This document shows positions 55,201-64,000 of a stretch of 64,000 bases of DNA, one piece after another. The stretch covers positions 248,001-312,000 of the forward strand of contig JAPXFQ010002080.1 of NCBI GenBank assembly GCA_028564705.1, in the 5' to 3' direction. Each line of letters starts with the position of its first letter. Positions within the stretch are counted from its first letter, which is position 1. Made by a program: the position numbers and the translations under genes. This stretch comes from Apricaphanius iberus (lineage: Eukaryota > Chordata > Actinopteri > Cyprinodontiformes > Aphaniidae). Under the pieces are notes generated by a model. It was given only the letters and a program-made list of their open reading frames with translations, was not told the origin of the DNA and made no database searches.

Positions 55201-55598
55201 GACTGATGCGGTAGGTAGTGACGACCCCATTGGTTAGAATAGTAACAGTGGAAAAAGTGAAATATTCATCCACACAAGGTGCTCACTGCTCCACTGCTGC
55301 TTCACAGAAGCATGGCTAAAAGAAAGACAAGGCGCACCTGTTAATACAAAACCACAAACACGTGGATGACGAAAAGGTGCCCCGCCCCGGCCTAAAACCA
55401 CCCCACCTGCTCAAAGACATGCATTCCTGGGTTTGTCTCTCTCCAGATTCCACCCCCCCCCAAAAGTGTCCATAAGGTCCTTCCAGCCAGTGATCAAAGA
55501 GTGAAGTGAGAGAAAATAATAAAGCCAGTAAGGAGGAGGAGGAAACACTCAGAGCAATAACTTACTTTCGCAAAGAATCCTTTGAAGAACTTCCTGTC
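42513..55598 (-). CDS. numb: NUMB endocytic adaptor, partial (5' exons beyond right edge)
   Basis: Exons in transcript order: (first coding exons off the window), 55598-55566 (cassette), 54905-54831, 51275-51135, 51020-50816, 48512-48213, 48120-47977 (cassette), 47549-47409 and 43267-42513. Phases match throughout. Seen: PTB-domain segments ([44 protein letters not shown]), the two phospho-Ser motifs RQGSFRGF and [11 protein letters not shown], a proline-rich region with [15 protein letters not shown], and the C-terminus [20 protein letters not shown] rather than NUMBL is indicated by the [15 protein letters not shown] block and RETNPW segment. Known of the family: a membrane-associated adaptor that binds AP-2 and EH-domain proteins and antagonises Notch in asymmetric division. 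The missing start includes the basic N-terminus and first PTB strands. Confidence 0.93.
43905..45235 (-). mobile_element. Tc1-like transposon, inactive
   Basis: On the minus strand the segment near 44210-44180 reads WIFQHDNDP, the Tc1 Q-DNDP catalytic block. The 1.33-kb size is right for a full-length element. The ends gcagaaaataagtggttag and the inverse of gctaaatactttttctgccc are partly similar TIRs. Stops and shifts destroy the transposase frame. Confidence 0.75.
45590..46276. mobile_element. GC-rich hAT-type element, left end unclear
   Basis: The right end is the inverse of tagagcatggatacccgacc, a typical fish hAT terminus with ccgacccgag-type repeats (46225-46276). Similar gacccgaac motifs occur near 45638 and 46190. 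No target duplication could be paired. A 121-codon minus-strand frame here is not recognisable. Confidence 0.5.
46736..47093. mobile_element. hAT-like MITE with an 8-bp target duplication
   Basis: 358 bp beginning TAGGGATGTAC and ending GTGGTATCCCTA, flanked by perfect ATAATTTT copies (46728-46735 and 47094-47101). No coding capacity. Confidence 0.9.
47409..47549 (-). CDS. numb: numb exon with RETNPW motif
   Basis: 141 nt. Acceptor ttgctgtag, donor gtaagc. Encodes [34 protein letters not shown] to SAHPG. The RETNPWA motif is NUMB-specific. Confidence 0.92.
47977..48120 (-). CDS. numb: numb 144-nt cassette exon (proline-rich-region insert)
   Basis: 144 nt. Acceptor ttcctgcag, donor gtaaaa. 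Encodes [17 protein letters not shown], then [17 protein letters not shown]. Its length and content match the regulated long-PRR exon of mammalian NUMB. Flanking phases are equal, so skipping preserves frame. It carries an intact DPF motif. Confidence 0.92.
48213..48512 (-). CDS. numb: numb exon with phospho-serine motifs
   Basis: 300 nt. Acceptor tttaccag, donor gtgagg. Encodes a Ser/Pro-rich stretch, then [39 protein letters not shown] and KSDFPIKNT. The RQGSF and RQLSL sites correspond to the serines phosphorylated by aPKC/CaMK in mammalian NUMB. Confidence 0.94.
48626..48670 (-). repeat. L2-type LINE 3'-tail fragment
   Basis: The plus strand reads ccatccatctattttctaga then cccgcataatccc, the inverse of the gggattatgcgggtctagaa / atggatgg tail of fish L2-like elements. 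Confidence 0.5.
49131..50192 (-). mobile_element. internally deleted hAT transposon with BED zinc finger
   Basis: 1062 bp. The left end tagggctgcaactatcga and the inverted right end tagggctgaaacgattc are TIRs. The flanking 8-mers GCTGTAGG (49123-49130) and GTTGTAGG (50193-50200) differ at one base. The minus strand at 50064-49840 encodes [20 protein letters not shown] and then CKTDLAYHN and LQHLNIRHP, a BED-type CxxC/HxxxxH finger. The RNase-H-like catalytic part is missing. Subterminal ctcgag and atcgat motifs are clustered at the ends. Confidence 0.88.
50350..50395. repeat. 46-bp palindrome with AT core
   Basis: The arms attgtacacaccag and ctggtgtgtacaat are perfect inverted 14-mers separated by 18 bases of almost pure AT alternation. 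It could extrude as a cruciform. Confidence 0.85.
50816..51020 (-). CDS. numb: numb exon, PTB C-terminal helix and linker
   Basis: 205 nt. Acceptor tgttttag, donor gtgtgt. Encodes [20 protein letters not shown], the PTB C-terminal helix, followed by [20 protein letters not shown] and QLQDAKK. Confidence 0.94.
51135..51275 (-). CDS. numb: numb PTB exon
   Basis: 141 nt (47 codons). Acceptor ctgtgcag, donor gtaaga. Encodes [20 protein letters not shown] and then [19 protein letters not shown] to MAIKDS, the core of the PTB fold and peptide-binding groove. Confidence 0.95.
52480..52870 (-). mobile_element. Tc1-like transposon fragment
   Basis: The plus strand contains tcatcctgctggaaggtgga, tctaacaggttttcctacag, ccatccatcttttcctc and tgaagaaaagcatccttaca, in the order of the inverse of a common fish Tc1 coding region. 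No open frame. Confidence 0.65.
53506..54280 (-). mobile_element. PIF/Harbinger-like element encoding a MADF-like domain
   Basis: 775 bp flanked by TTA (53503-53505 and 54281-54283). The left ccaccggatgagtcagcagc and the inverted right ccaccggacgcgtcagcagc match in 18 of 20 and continue as acgttacag on both sides. The minus strand at 53935-53669 reads [20 protein letters not shown] and then [15 protein letters not shown], resembling the MADF/Myb-SANT protein of Harbinger elements. The DDE transposase is absent, so this is a deletion derivative. Confidence 0.8.
54831..54905 (-). CDS. numb: numb PTB exon
   Basis: 75 nt, phase 0 to phase 0. Acceptor cttgcag, donor gtaagc. Encodes [25 protein letters not shown], part of the PTB beta sheet and nearly identical to NUMB/NUMBL. 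Confidence 0.93.
55566..55598 (-). CDS. numb: numb 33-nt cassette exon (PTB-domain insert)
   Basis: Acceptor cacttccag, donor gtaagt, exactly 33 nt, reading [11 protein letters not shown]. This matches the 11-residue alternatively spliced insert known in the mammalian NUMB PTB domain ([15 protein letters not shown]). It is phase 0 at both ends, so inclusion or skipping keeps frame. Confidence 0.92.
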
Positions 55599-57904
55599 CT
55601 GGAAGTGGGATGTGGCAAAAAAGGGAGGACGGGTCAGAGGGTTGGAGGAGATGGGGAGGGAGGAACAAGGCATGAAAATGTTACCTAAAACATTTAGAAA
55701 CTGATCTAACAGGATGGGGTTTGATTCGAGGCTTGGTTTTTTGGGGATGGGATAAAGTTGAAGATGGGGGTTATGAGTGAGGTGAGTGATGCTTTTATCT
55801 GGTTAGGGCCACATGGATTCATGACAAAGTTCCTGCTGGGTGACACCGTTGGTGCTAACTGTTGTTAGTAGAACAGGAAAGGAAGCCTCCCAGAAAAAGT
55901 TAATGCTCACAGCAGAACCCTTCTGACGCAAGAAGCGACACCGATTAGTACGGATACACCAGAGATTGTGTATGGGGTCGATGAGCCATCTCTTTAACCT
56001 CCTGATACTCAGTTCAGCCAAATTCTATCATCACTTTTAGGAACTCAGCTATAAAAACAGAATAAAAAATATTTCCATCTAGTCTTCTTAGCGTGTGAAG
56101 TGCGAGGCAACATCCTGTGGTTTAAAATTGGGATTTTAAACGGTCTCATACTGGGAGCTAGCATGGCCGACGTTGCCTGCCTTAAGTCGAGGATTTCCAG
56201 AAAGCTGACAGATGGAGGCTACAAAGAATAATGAGTTCAGCCTTGCTGTTATCTGCTAAAAGTCTTCCTCTCACTCAGATTATGAATGAGCCTTTTCCTT
56301 TTTTAAGCATCTCACTCAAACAGGAATTAGCCAATTTTGAGTCTTTGTCCTTCAGTTACAGAAAACAGTGTTATTTTAGAACAAAAAAATACAAGCTAAC
56401 TTTATTTAGCTTTTTATATTAGCAATATGCATATTTAGCTTTACTATATATAAAAAGCAGACTGTGTGTCTTTCTTAGAGATTTGGTGTAAGGAGTTGGA
56501 GTGAAGGCCACACTGGGGGTTACATATGTGGTCCAGAGGCTTCTTTAAAGTAACTCACGTGGTACAAATGATTCTAAATCACTTTTAAGTTGTAAAGGTT
56601 GTAAAAACACAGTTGAAATCAGCATTTTAAAATATTCTTGTCAGAGCCTGTCGAAGTGAAAAACCCAGTATTCCTGTCAGCAGCCAGTGTCTTCGTGCAT
56701 CTCTACCTCTTTTGGGAAGGGATAACCTTGAATCATTATTCATTCTCCTCTGATTTCCAGACGGAGACCTGATCTAGCCATGGCTGCTCAGCAGACAGAA
56801 ACTGATTACTGTAGACAAAAAAACTGACCTCTGGTTCAAGTCTGTGACTGTTCACAGAGTCTGGGGTTTGGGTTAAAACGGCAACAACCACTTTAAACAA
56901 GATGAAGGTAGAAAAAAGAAAAAAAAGAAAAAAAAGAACCATTGACCAGACCAAGTCTTAAACCCTTCTCTGAATTCCTTCATGTGCTGTGAGTTGCTCT
57001 CCTTCCCATAAACCCAAAAAAAAAAGGAGTGCCATTCGGCTCCTGTTACACTGTGACAAGCGGAGACGGCTCTTGGAGAACCATGTTAATGCATGATTAA
57101 ACATGCTGACCAGAGACGGGCGTTCATTTGGAGGAAGTTAAGCACTTGTTAGTATATGGGGTGTTTGTGGGAGCCCCAAAGACAAGCAGTGACGTATTAG
57201 TACGCTACGGTTAGGGTTAAACAGCATCTAGATTAAAGAGGTAGCTACAACTCAAGAAAAGACAGAAGTTGGATTTGGAGGCTTTTCTCTGCAATTTAAA
57301 CCTGCTTAAAAATAAAGGACAGAAAGTATAACACACGCCATTAGGTCATTCAACATTGATGAATGAAATCATAACTAAATACATTTCCTAGCACAAGAAA
57401 AATAAGTTTAGAATGTCAAAATTAAGCCAAAAATATTTTAAGAACTAGACGAGCTAAAGACAAAAGCAACTTTTAGGCATTTCTCATTTCTATTCTTCTG
57501 AAAACATGGAGAATGTTTCCAACCACCTGGTGAGTGGCGTGGGCCATTTACTGGAAACAAAGTAAAGCAAAGTTTTAAAAGGGTACAGTTTCATGACAAC
57601 AAACATTTGTTGTTCCACAACTCCTGCTGTAGATGGCAGACGGTAAGGCAGTGTTGCCCCTCCCCCATCTGCTGCTGCACACTGTTGATCAGCTGACCTA
57701 AAGGAGGAGACTATACTTTTCAACTGCCTAAAAGAAAGAAAAATTCAGCTGTTGGCAAAAAAGCCACATTCAGAACATTAATCACCTTATAGATTAAGCC
57801 AACACCATTATAGAAACTACTAGGAATGCTCAGATATGCAACGCCTGCTATCCAGCATTAATACTGCAGTTATGGTTGATTAACCAATATTATAAAAGGT
57901 TATA
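55599..57904. other. numb intron upstream of the 33-nt exon, proximal part
   Basis: 2.3 kb of moderately AT-rich DNA. I looked for the preceding PTB exon (a YLGHVE-V-E-RGMHICEDAV-like peptide) on the minus strand and did not find it. Frames at 55803-56021, 56736-56954 and 57490-57723 are unassigned. Confidence 0.45.
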
Positions 57905-59850
57905 CAGGTAAGATAACTTTATTTGTATAGCACGCTTTCAACAACAAGATTCTTTACATGATTCCGGGAGAAAAGCATAAAAACAGACACAAAACGTATG
58001 AAACATTAAAACATATGACATTCCTAGGGCTGGGTATCGATTCAAATGTCAAGAATCAATTCGATTCCGATTCTCAAGAGTTGGAATCGATTCGATTCAA
58101 TCTGATCCAATTCAATATTGATATTGGTCAGTGCTATTAAAAGCTTCTTTTTTTGTAAACTGTTATCTTAATTATATGCCAGAAATTCAATGACTTAACA
58201 GTTCACCATGGAAAACTGTATTTACCCTGTCAGACACAAAACTTAAAATGGCCGCCTGGACTGTTCCTTCCTGTTTCAGCTTTAAAAAGGGCAAACTATT
58301 CTAAAAAATAAAATCGATTTTTGAACTTGTGAATCAATTATATTCGATTTCTATAAGAATCGATTCAGAATCAATTTTTCGATTATTTCAACACAGCTCT
58401 AGACATTCCGGCTATTTTTAATAACTTACTCAAAGGCAGCTCTAAAGGAAATCTGTGTTTCAGTAGCTTTGTATTGGTCTGGAAGTTTGTTCCAGATAAA
58501 GAGTATAGAAACTGAAAGCTACTTCTCCACGTTTGGTTCTGATTCTGGGGAGGATAAGTAGACCAGAGTTGGAAGACCTGAGCGGCCTGGGGGGCTGGTA
58601 TAGTGATGTGTAAGGCCATTCAAGGCTTTATAAACTAGGAGTATTTTGAAGTCTACTCTGTGAGTTACAGAGAACCATTGTAAGGCCTTTAGAAGTGGGG
58701 TGATGGGGACGCGAGCAGCAGCATTCTGGATCAGCTGCAGCTGTCTGATCAACTTGTTAAGGAGACCTGCGAAGACGCTGTTGCAGTAATCGAGCAGACT
58801 AATGATAAACACGTGAAAATAGTTCTTCCAAGATCGCATTGTGACATTAGTCCTTTATTCGCTCACATCGTTATTTCCTTTATGTGACCCTGGAGGTTCA
58901 GGTCTGAGTCCATTACTACATAACCTATTAACTGAAGCTGTGTGCTGTCTCTTGATAATTCCTCTTTAGGTCCAAAAATAATTAGCTCAGTTTTGTTTTT
59001 ATTCAGCTAGAGAAAGTTATGGCACATCTATGCAATGATTTGCTCAATGCAGTCAACTTGGGGGTTTGGATGGGTTCATAGTCACCTGGTGAAATTACAA
59101 AGTAAAGCTGAGAGTCATCTGCATAGTTGTGGTAACCAATCTTATTGGCTGTTATAATCTGGGTAAGTGGGAGCATGTAGATATAAATAGGAGTGGCCCC
59201 AAGATGGAGCCCTGGTGGACCCCTCAAGTGATTTCTGTTTGGTCGGATGAAGAATTTCCATTGATACAATTTTTTTTTCTTGTTCTTAAAGTAAGACTCA
59301 AACCAGCCAAGTACTGTACCAAAGAGTTGAAACCAGCTCTCCAGCTGGTTCAATAGTATACAATGATCAACAGAGTCAAATGCTCCACTGAGGTCCAAAA
59401 GTACCAGTACAGCTTGTATTTAAGCGTATGTCATTGAAAACGAGCAGACTGAAAGATAAAAATATTGGTGTTTGTTAGGAAACTGATTAAATGTTGAAAG
59501 AGCCTTTTCATTAATGCAGCTGATAAATGAAAGATTAGAGATTGGGAACCAAGTTTTCCAGGTTGTTGTTCTTTAGTAGTGGTTTGACAACTACAGTTTT
59601 TAAAGGGCGGGGGAAGACATCTGACTGGAAGGATGCATTAACCATTTGAATCAGATCAGTCCCAATGACAGGAAGAACTTTCTTTAAAAAAACTGGGTAA
59701 GATATTGAGGTAAAAAAGGAGGAGCTTAACTGGTTAATAAATTCCTTAAGGTTCATAGATTTCCCTACACTTGACATTGTGTAAAAGAAACCACACCACC
59801 TACATTCCTTCTCTGCTTCAGTGAAACACCCCACAATCTGCTGCATTGCT
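57905..59850 (-). mobile_element. CR1/L2/Rex1-group LINE remnant
   Basis: Minus-strand order: NASFQSDVFPRPLKTVVVKP near 59640, MDLSGAFDSVDHCILLNQL near 59398, YHNYADDSQLYF near 59130, and a 3' tail near 57905 (inverse of taactttatttgtatagcac). Frames are broken by stops. It shares the YHNYADD and tail motifs with the copy at 18.2 kb and is interrupted near its 3' end by a MITE (58025-58401). Confidence 0.85.
58025..58401. mobile_element. hAT-like MITE nested in the LINE 3' region
   Basis: 377 bp beginning TAGGGCTGGGTATCGATT and ending CAACACAGCTCTA, flanked by identical GACATTCC 8-mers (58017-58024 and 58402-58409). aatcgattc motifs repeat near both ends. Confidence 0.9.
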
Positions 59851-61707
59851 GTCCAAGATGGAAATAAACACTGGTTAGTAATAATTGGCCCAGTTGGACT
59901 TATCTGACCATTAACATGTTAAAAAATGATACTGATGTAGACGTCAATATATCCTCCCTAGAAACTACAATTAGCCAGCTCTGACAGGTAAACCAGTTAA
60001 GCAGCCTACAGTGGACTGGCTACAGAAGCAGATGACCTGACTAATTAACTAGCTCATTTGAATTTGTAATGGTACTCTTATTCTGTAAAGACCAGAAAGG
60101 CAATCAGGTAGATTTTTATGACATATCTTTCATATGAAAATAACAAAATACATATTATAGGTAACATTATTGTGATAATTTGTTTTATTTCGGCAGCAGA
60201 AGAAATAATAGTTACTTTTCACTTTTAAGTCAAACCAAAAGGATAGTGATCCACATTTGTGCCAATGTTTCTGTGTTGAAAGTTTCACTGAAGGTTATTA
60301 TATCAGATCAGGCCTACTAGTGAGTAAGACAAATTCTCTAATAAAAACCACTGCAAACCCAGGCAGGAAATGAAGACTTCCCGCACGCTTAGTGTAAGTT
60401 CTTTGTGAAACCATTTAAGCTTTACATTTTCCCCAAGTGTCAGAACAAAATTGTGTTCCTGACCACAAGACATGTCTCAACATCAAAGCTAATGGTGACT
60501 TGGTTTTCATTGCTTTTCATGTTTAGTGTTTACTTCAGAAACATCAGCTGGAGCCGGGAAAAAGCAGAAGACATCATTTTTGCTTTACAATTCGCCGAGA
60601 GCCCACAAATTCTAGCTTAGGGTGCGAAGGAATAGATGTTTCAATCCTTTCAGTACATCAGGATCTCCCAGGTGTGTGCCCCCCCCAAATCCGGCTTCCA
60701 CATCCAAAAACAAAATCTCAGTGTCACTGTGAGCTGCTGAGTAACCCTGATAAAACTCAGCGCTCCAGTCAGCAAACAAAAGGAAGTGATGTCACAATGC
60801 CAGAACAAGAGGGCAGCTTGGAGGTTGATGGTGCCGCAGTGCAGCCTCCTCCTCCTTCTCCTCCTCCATCCTCCCCTCTGAGTCACGGATCACAGAGCTG
60901 TGAGAAAACTCCTTATTACCCTCCCCAAGGCTGCTGATGACACACAGCCGACTGCTTCCAGCTAAGACGCATCTACACTGGCTTTTCTTTCCACTTCTTC
61001 ACAACAACTTCAGTTCACTGCTGCTGTTCTTCATCTCATGAAGTGATGATGCTGCCAAGCTGATGGTGATCCAGCACCAACTTTAGAGAAACAATAATCC
61101 TGCACTAAACGTCACTCTCCCACAGGTTTAGAGCCAGCTTCCTGTCCACCGTAGTTATTAAATCAGAGGAAGTAGAGTTTGCTACCCAACATTCCCTCCG
61201 CTGACATGGACTGCATTTGTTGCCTGGCAACACTCAGTTTATTAAAGACTTAGTGAAGGAGAAGAGGGCTTTGCTAATTGTATTTGTGTAAGGCTTGCTT
61301 TGGTCTGACAGCCTTACCTTAACAGAAATGTCTGGCATCAGGAGACAGAGTAACAACGACCCACCTAAGAGTGACTTCAGAATATCTGACTATGTGACTC
61401 ACTTTAACTCTAATCTTGCTGTCAGCGGGCTGAATGCTGAAACAGTCCCCATCAACAGTTAAGGACACTTAAAAAGTGGTAAAAAAAAGCAAGAAAATAT
61501 TTTTGCATGGTTCAAGTAGAACGTCAACATGCAACAAGAAATGGGAGTGAGACAAAATGTATTTTGAGCAATGCTCCAATGCTCAAATATGCTTGTTCAT
61601 ATTTTCTATTCAGTGGCTTGGGAGGAAGTTTGTATAGAAGCTCATTTGGTGATTTTTTATGTTCTGCTTTACATTTATATCGAAACATCATCAAAAACCT
61701 GCCCACA
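59851..61707. other. numb large intron, middle part
   Basis: Mostly non-coding. An 87-codon + strand frame at 60674-60937 with a Pro/Ser-rich end is unassigned; it is GC-richer than its surroundings, but I see no splice or family evidence. No numb exon was found. Confidence 0.4.
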
Positions 61708-61950
61708 GGGGCGACTGTGGCTCAGTGGTAGAGTAGTTGGCTTGCAATCGGAGGGTCGAAGGTTCGATTCCAGCTTCCTCCAGTCACATGTCGATGTGCT
61801 CCTGGGCAAGGCACTTAACCCCAAATTCTACATTGTCCTACCGAGCCATGTTGGGTGTCGGTGTATGAATGCGAGGTGAATGGGTGAATGCGGCTTCAAT
61901 GTAAAGCGCTTTGAGTGGTCAGTAAGACTAGAAAAGCGCTATATAAGTAG
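61708..61950 (+). mobile_element. tRNA-headed SINE
   Basis: The head ggggcgactgtggctcagtg then gtagagtagttggcttgcaa contains an A box, and ggttcgattcc is a near-perfect B box. A body follows and a tail gtaaagcgctttgagtggtc / agcgctatataag, as in LINE-mobilised fish SINEs. The long non-tRNA body rules out a tRNA gene. Confidence 0.85.
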
Positions 61951-62890
61951 TGTCCAAGCATTGATTTGATCTATCTTTTTATTTCTGCAATGACTAAGCT
62001 GATGACTTCTGGTCCCCGTTTATGTTGGAGTATGTGTATTTACAGCATTTTCATCTATACTTTACACCTGACTTTGATATGCGTTTATACTGTTTGGGGT
62101 TTTAATTTCACAGTTCGTTATTTTTTCAGTACACTTTAATCAAGAAAAGTGAATACAAATGTGCTTTTTATTTGTATTTGATCAGCATTTAACAAATAAC
62201 CTTTTTTTTCTTGAATTCCTTCCTGTTAATTCTTTAAATTAATTCGAATTTGTTGTTCTATAACTAAAGTATAGGACCGACTGGAGATTAGATGTTCTTT
62301 TTTTTCTCTTTTAAATGAAAATAGTACAGGCAGACATAGCCAGAGTAGAGAACAATATAACCACTTGAAAACAATCAGTGTTAATGTTTAGAAATGTTAA
62401 ATAATACTTTACCTGTATTTGAGAATACAACATGGTTAAATTCCTTTGCAACTGTTTGGATATTTCAACAGCCAAGTCTCCTGTATTTGAATACAGCATG
62501 GGCAGCTTTTGGAAAAAAATCCTTCTCATCAACAGGACCATGTGGACATCAGTTGGTTTTTGTCTAGTATCGGTGATGTTTACATTTAGCTTGACTGTTT
62601 CAGGTGAGTCATTCATTCAGAGCAGAGCGTGTTATGAACCTTATTGGTACAGACATGGCCGTATCGAAAGATCTGAATACATGTACCGTTACACCCCTAA
62701 TATTTACTTGTTGGCTTGTATCTTCAACTGGGCCAATCTGTCACAATGTTCCACTACCAACAGCTTTCAGAATAGGGATGGTGTGTTTTCTGCCACACAT
62801 GCAGTGTTGCATGTTGCATTGATAAAAAAGTGTGGTGTGCGTTTCTAGTCTACCCCTTTCTAAAATGCTGATTTTTTTCAATATTTTTTG
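61951..62890. other. numb large intron, AT-rich segment
   Basis: AT-rich. Overlapping frames at 62311-62616 (-) and 62432-62848 (+, 138 codons) have no known domain and no splice support. I regard them as chance frames. Confidence 0.4.
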
Positions 62891-63175
62891 TTGACCCACG
62901 TTTTTTTTTCTCCCATTATTTATCACCCAGTGTCACTACCTAAGTACAGCCCTGGGCATTGCTCTCCCATTGCCAACCTCAGCTGAGCTCAGGCTTCCTT
63001 CTTGCCTGAGGAATGAGCAGGCCCTTCTTTTTGCCTGAAGGGGCAGGGTTTCCCCAGCTGGACATAGTGCGTGGAAGGATCACATTATTCCAGCCAGATC
63101 CTCCCCCAACCCTGCAGGACTGGTGCCTGTTTATGTGAGAGTAGCTCACATTAGCTGCTCAAGGGAACACAGGGA
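62891..63175 (-). repeat. dispersed repeat, copy B (inverted relative to 21570-21915)
   Basis: Read on the minus strand it contains gctaatgtgagct, ttccacgcactatgtccagc and gagcaatgcccaggg, then gacactgggtgataa, the same order as copy A. Diverged by substitutions and small gaps. Confidence 0.65.
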
Positions 63176-63322
63176 GAACATGCAAACTCGACAAGGTGTG
63201 GGTGGATGATATGGAAGAACAAACACACCATCAGCACCACAGCGTCGCCAGCGAGAATCGAATCAGAGACCTTCTAGCTGTGAGGTGAGCTGTGCTAACA
63301 GCTGCGCCACCATGCTCCCTAA
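63170..63322 (+). repeat. dispersed repeat copy 3 (SINE/LINE-tail type)
   Basis: Contains gggagaacatgcaaactcga, gagaatcgaatcagagacct and a terminal gctgcgccaccatgctccc, the best-preserved of three copies (others near 3.0 and 23.6 kb). Confidence 0.55.
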
Positions 63323-63329
63323 GTAAAAT

Positions 63330-63640
63330 GCTGATTTATAATTTTTGCTCCAATTACAGCTGCATGTCTTTTTTCTTTAAATGACTATCAGCTCCGACAC
63401 ATTTGCCCATTCTGCTTTAAATAACAGGCCAAACCTAATCTGATCAGATAGGGAGCATCTGCCACTATCTATTTTCAAGACGTCTGCAATCTGTTGAAAA
63501 ACAGCTAGCCCACAGCATGATGGTGCTACCACTATTTTTTATTGTGGTAAAAGGAGTCTATTCATGATGTGCTGTGCAGTTTTTTTATTGTAATTGTTTA
63601 TCACCCATCTTAAGTGTGTGAAAATAGTAGCTTCCTGTTG
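63330..63640 (-). mobile_element. Tc1-like fragment
   Basis: The plus strand has cccacagcatgatggtgcta, the inverse of the Tc1 GS-M-WG coding block, within a longer diverged stretch. No frame survives. The remaining bases to 64000 are AT-rich without features. Confidence 0.5.
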
Positions 63641-64000
63641 TCTAAATCAGATGCACAAAGCAACCATTTTGTTATTAAGAAACATGCTACGGTCTGTGTG
63701 GCTGCTCACTAAAGAGGAGAAGTTTCTGTTGAGAGGAATTATGCATAAATATTAAAACAAGGCGACTTTTATGTGCATGGTTTACTTGCATGCATTTAAC
63801 CTGAACGGAATACAAATGTTAAGCGTTCCACAGTTTGCTGAATGCCCATGTCGTATATATAAATCAGGCATGTTCTTCAGTGTAATTATATAATAATTAC
63901 ACTATATTATAATTATATAAAATAACAAGTGACTCGAGTCGTCTCCAGCAGTTCACTGAGTAGAACATGCAGTGGCACCAAAAGGCTCTTCATACAGCAG

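Noticed and set aside
61708..61780. Functional tRNA gene
   Set aside because: A and B boxes are present, but the sequence continues into a SINE body and tail, and a cloverleaf acceptor pairing is not maintained.
62432..62848. 138-codon + strand frame with a signal-peptide-like segment
   Set aside because: AT-rich intron DNA with a mirror frame on the other strand. No recognisable domain or splice support.
55599..64000. First numb exons (N-terminus and start of PTB)
   Set aside because: I searched the minus strand for the conserved RGMHICEDAV-like peptide and the basic start and found neither. They probably lie beyond the right edge.

Overview
This window is vertebrate nuclear DNA, almost certainly from a teleost fish. 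Compact, intron-split genes with vertebrate-only families sit among fish-type repeats: Tc1-like, hAT and PIF/Harbinger DNA transposons, CR1/L2/Rex1-type LINEs and a tRNA-headed SINE. There is no operon, prophage, CRISPR array or other prokaryotic feature. I cannot name the species.

Three protein-coding genes account for all the convincing coding sequence. (1) A BICRA (GLTSCR1)-family gene on the + strand, 12 coding exons from 1221 to 25339. The joined reading frame is open through every junction and gives about 1257 residues. It would encode the defining subunit of the non-canonical BAF (ncBAF/GBAF) chromatin remodeller. (2) exd2 on the - strand, 8 coding exons from 38458 down to 29789, about 644 residues: an N-terminal membrane anchor, a DEDDy 3'-5' exonuclease domain and a C-terminal Cys/His-rich module. 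(3) numb on the - strand. Seven constitutive or cassette exons from 54905 down to 42513, plus a 33-nt cassette exon at 55566-55598, encode the later part of the PTB domain through the C-terminal NPF tail. The first coding exons lie beyond the right edge. bicra and exd2 converge tail to tail around 25.3-29.8 kb; exd2 and numb are head to tail on the same strand.

The rest is intron and intergenic DNA crowded with transposon debris. Several elements have clear boundaries with target-site duplications: hAT-like MITEs at 13386-13828, 46736-47093 and 58025-58401; a hAT element with a BED zinc finger at 49131-50192; Harbinger-like elements at 31296-31854 and 53506-54280; and a TCA-flanked inverted-repeat element at 33151-34563. 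LINE remnants lie at 10.8-12.7, 18.2-19.3 and 57.9-59.9 kb, all antisense. A Tc1-like element spanning 17.73-20.36 kb was split by a LINE and by a Harbinger-like element.

The three genes do not form one pathway: chromatin remodelling, end resection/mitochondrial nuclease, and endocytic Notch-regulating adaptor. I found no new multi-gene system. The points most worth follow-up are the preserved numb splice cassettes, the altered DPF motif in numb, a stop-free 81-nt intron in exd2, the linkage of a BICRA-family gene to exd2-numb, and a RecQ-helicase-like fragment inside a bicra intron. All intron boundaries were inferred by eye from splice signals, frame continuity and remembered family conservation.
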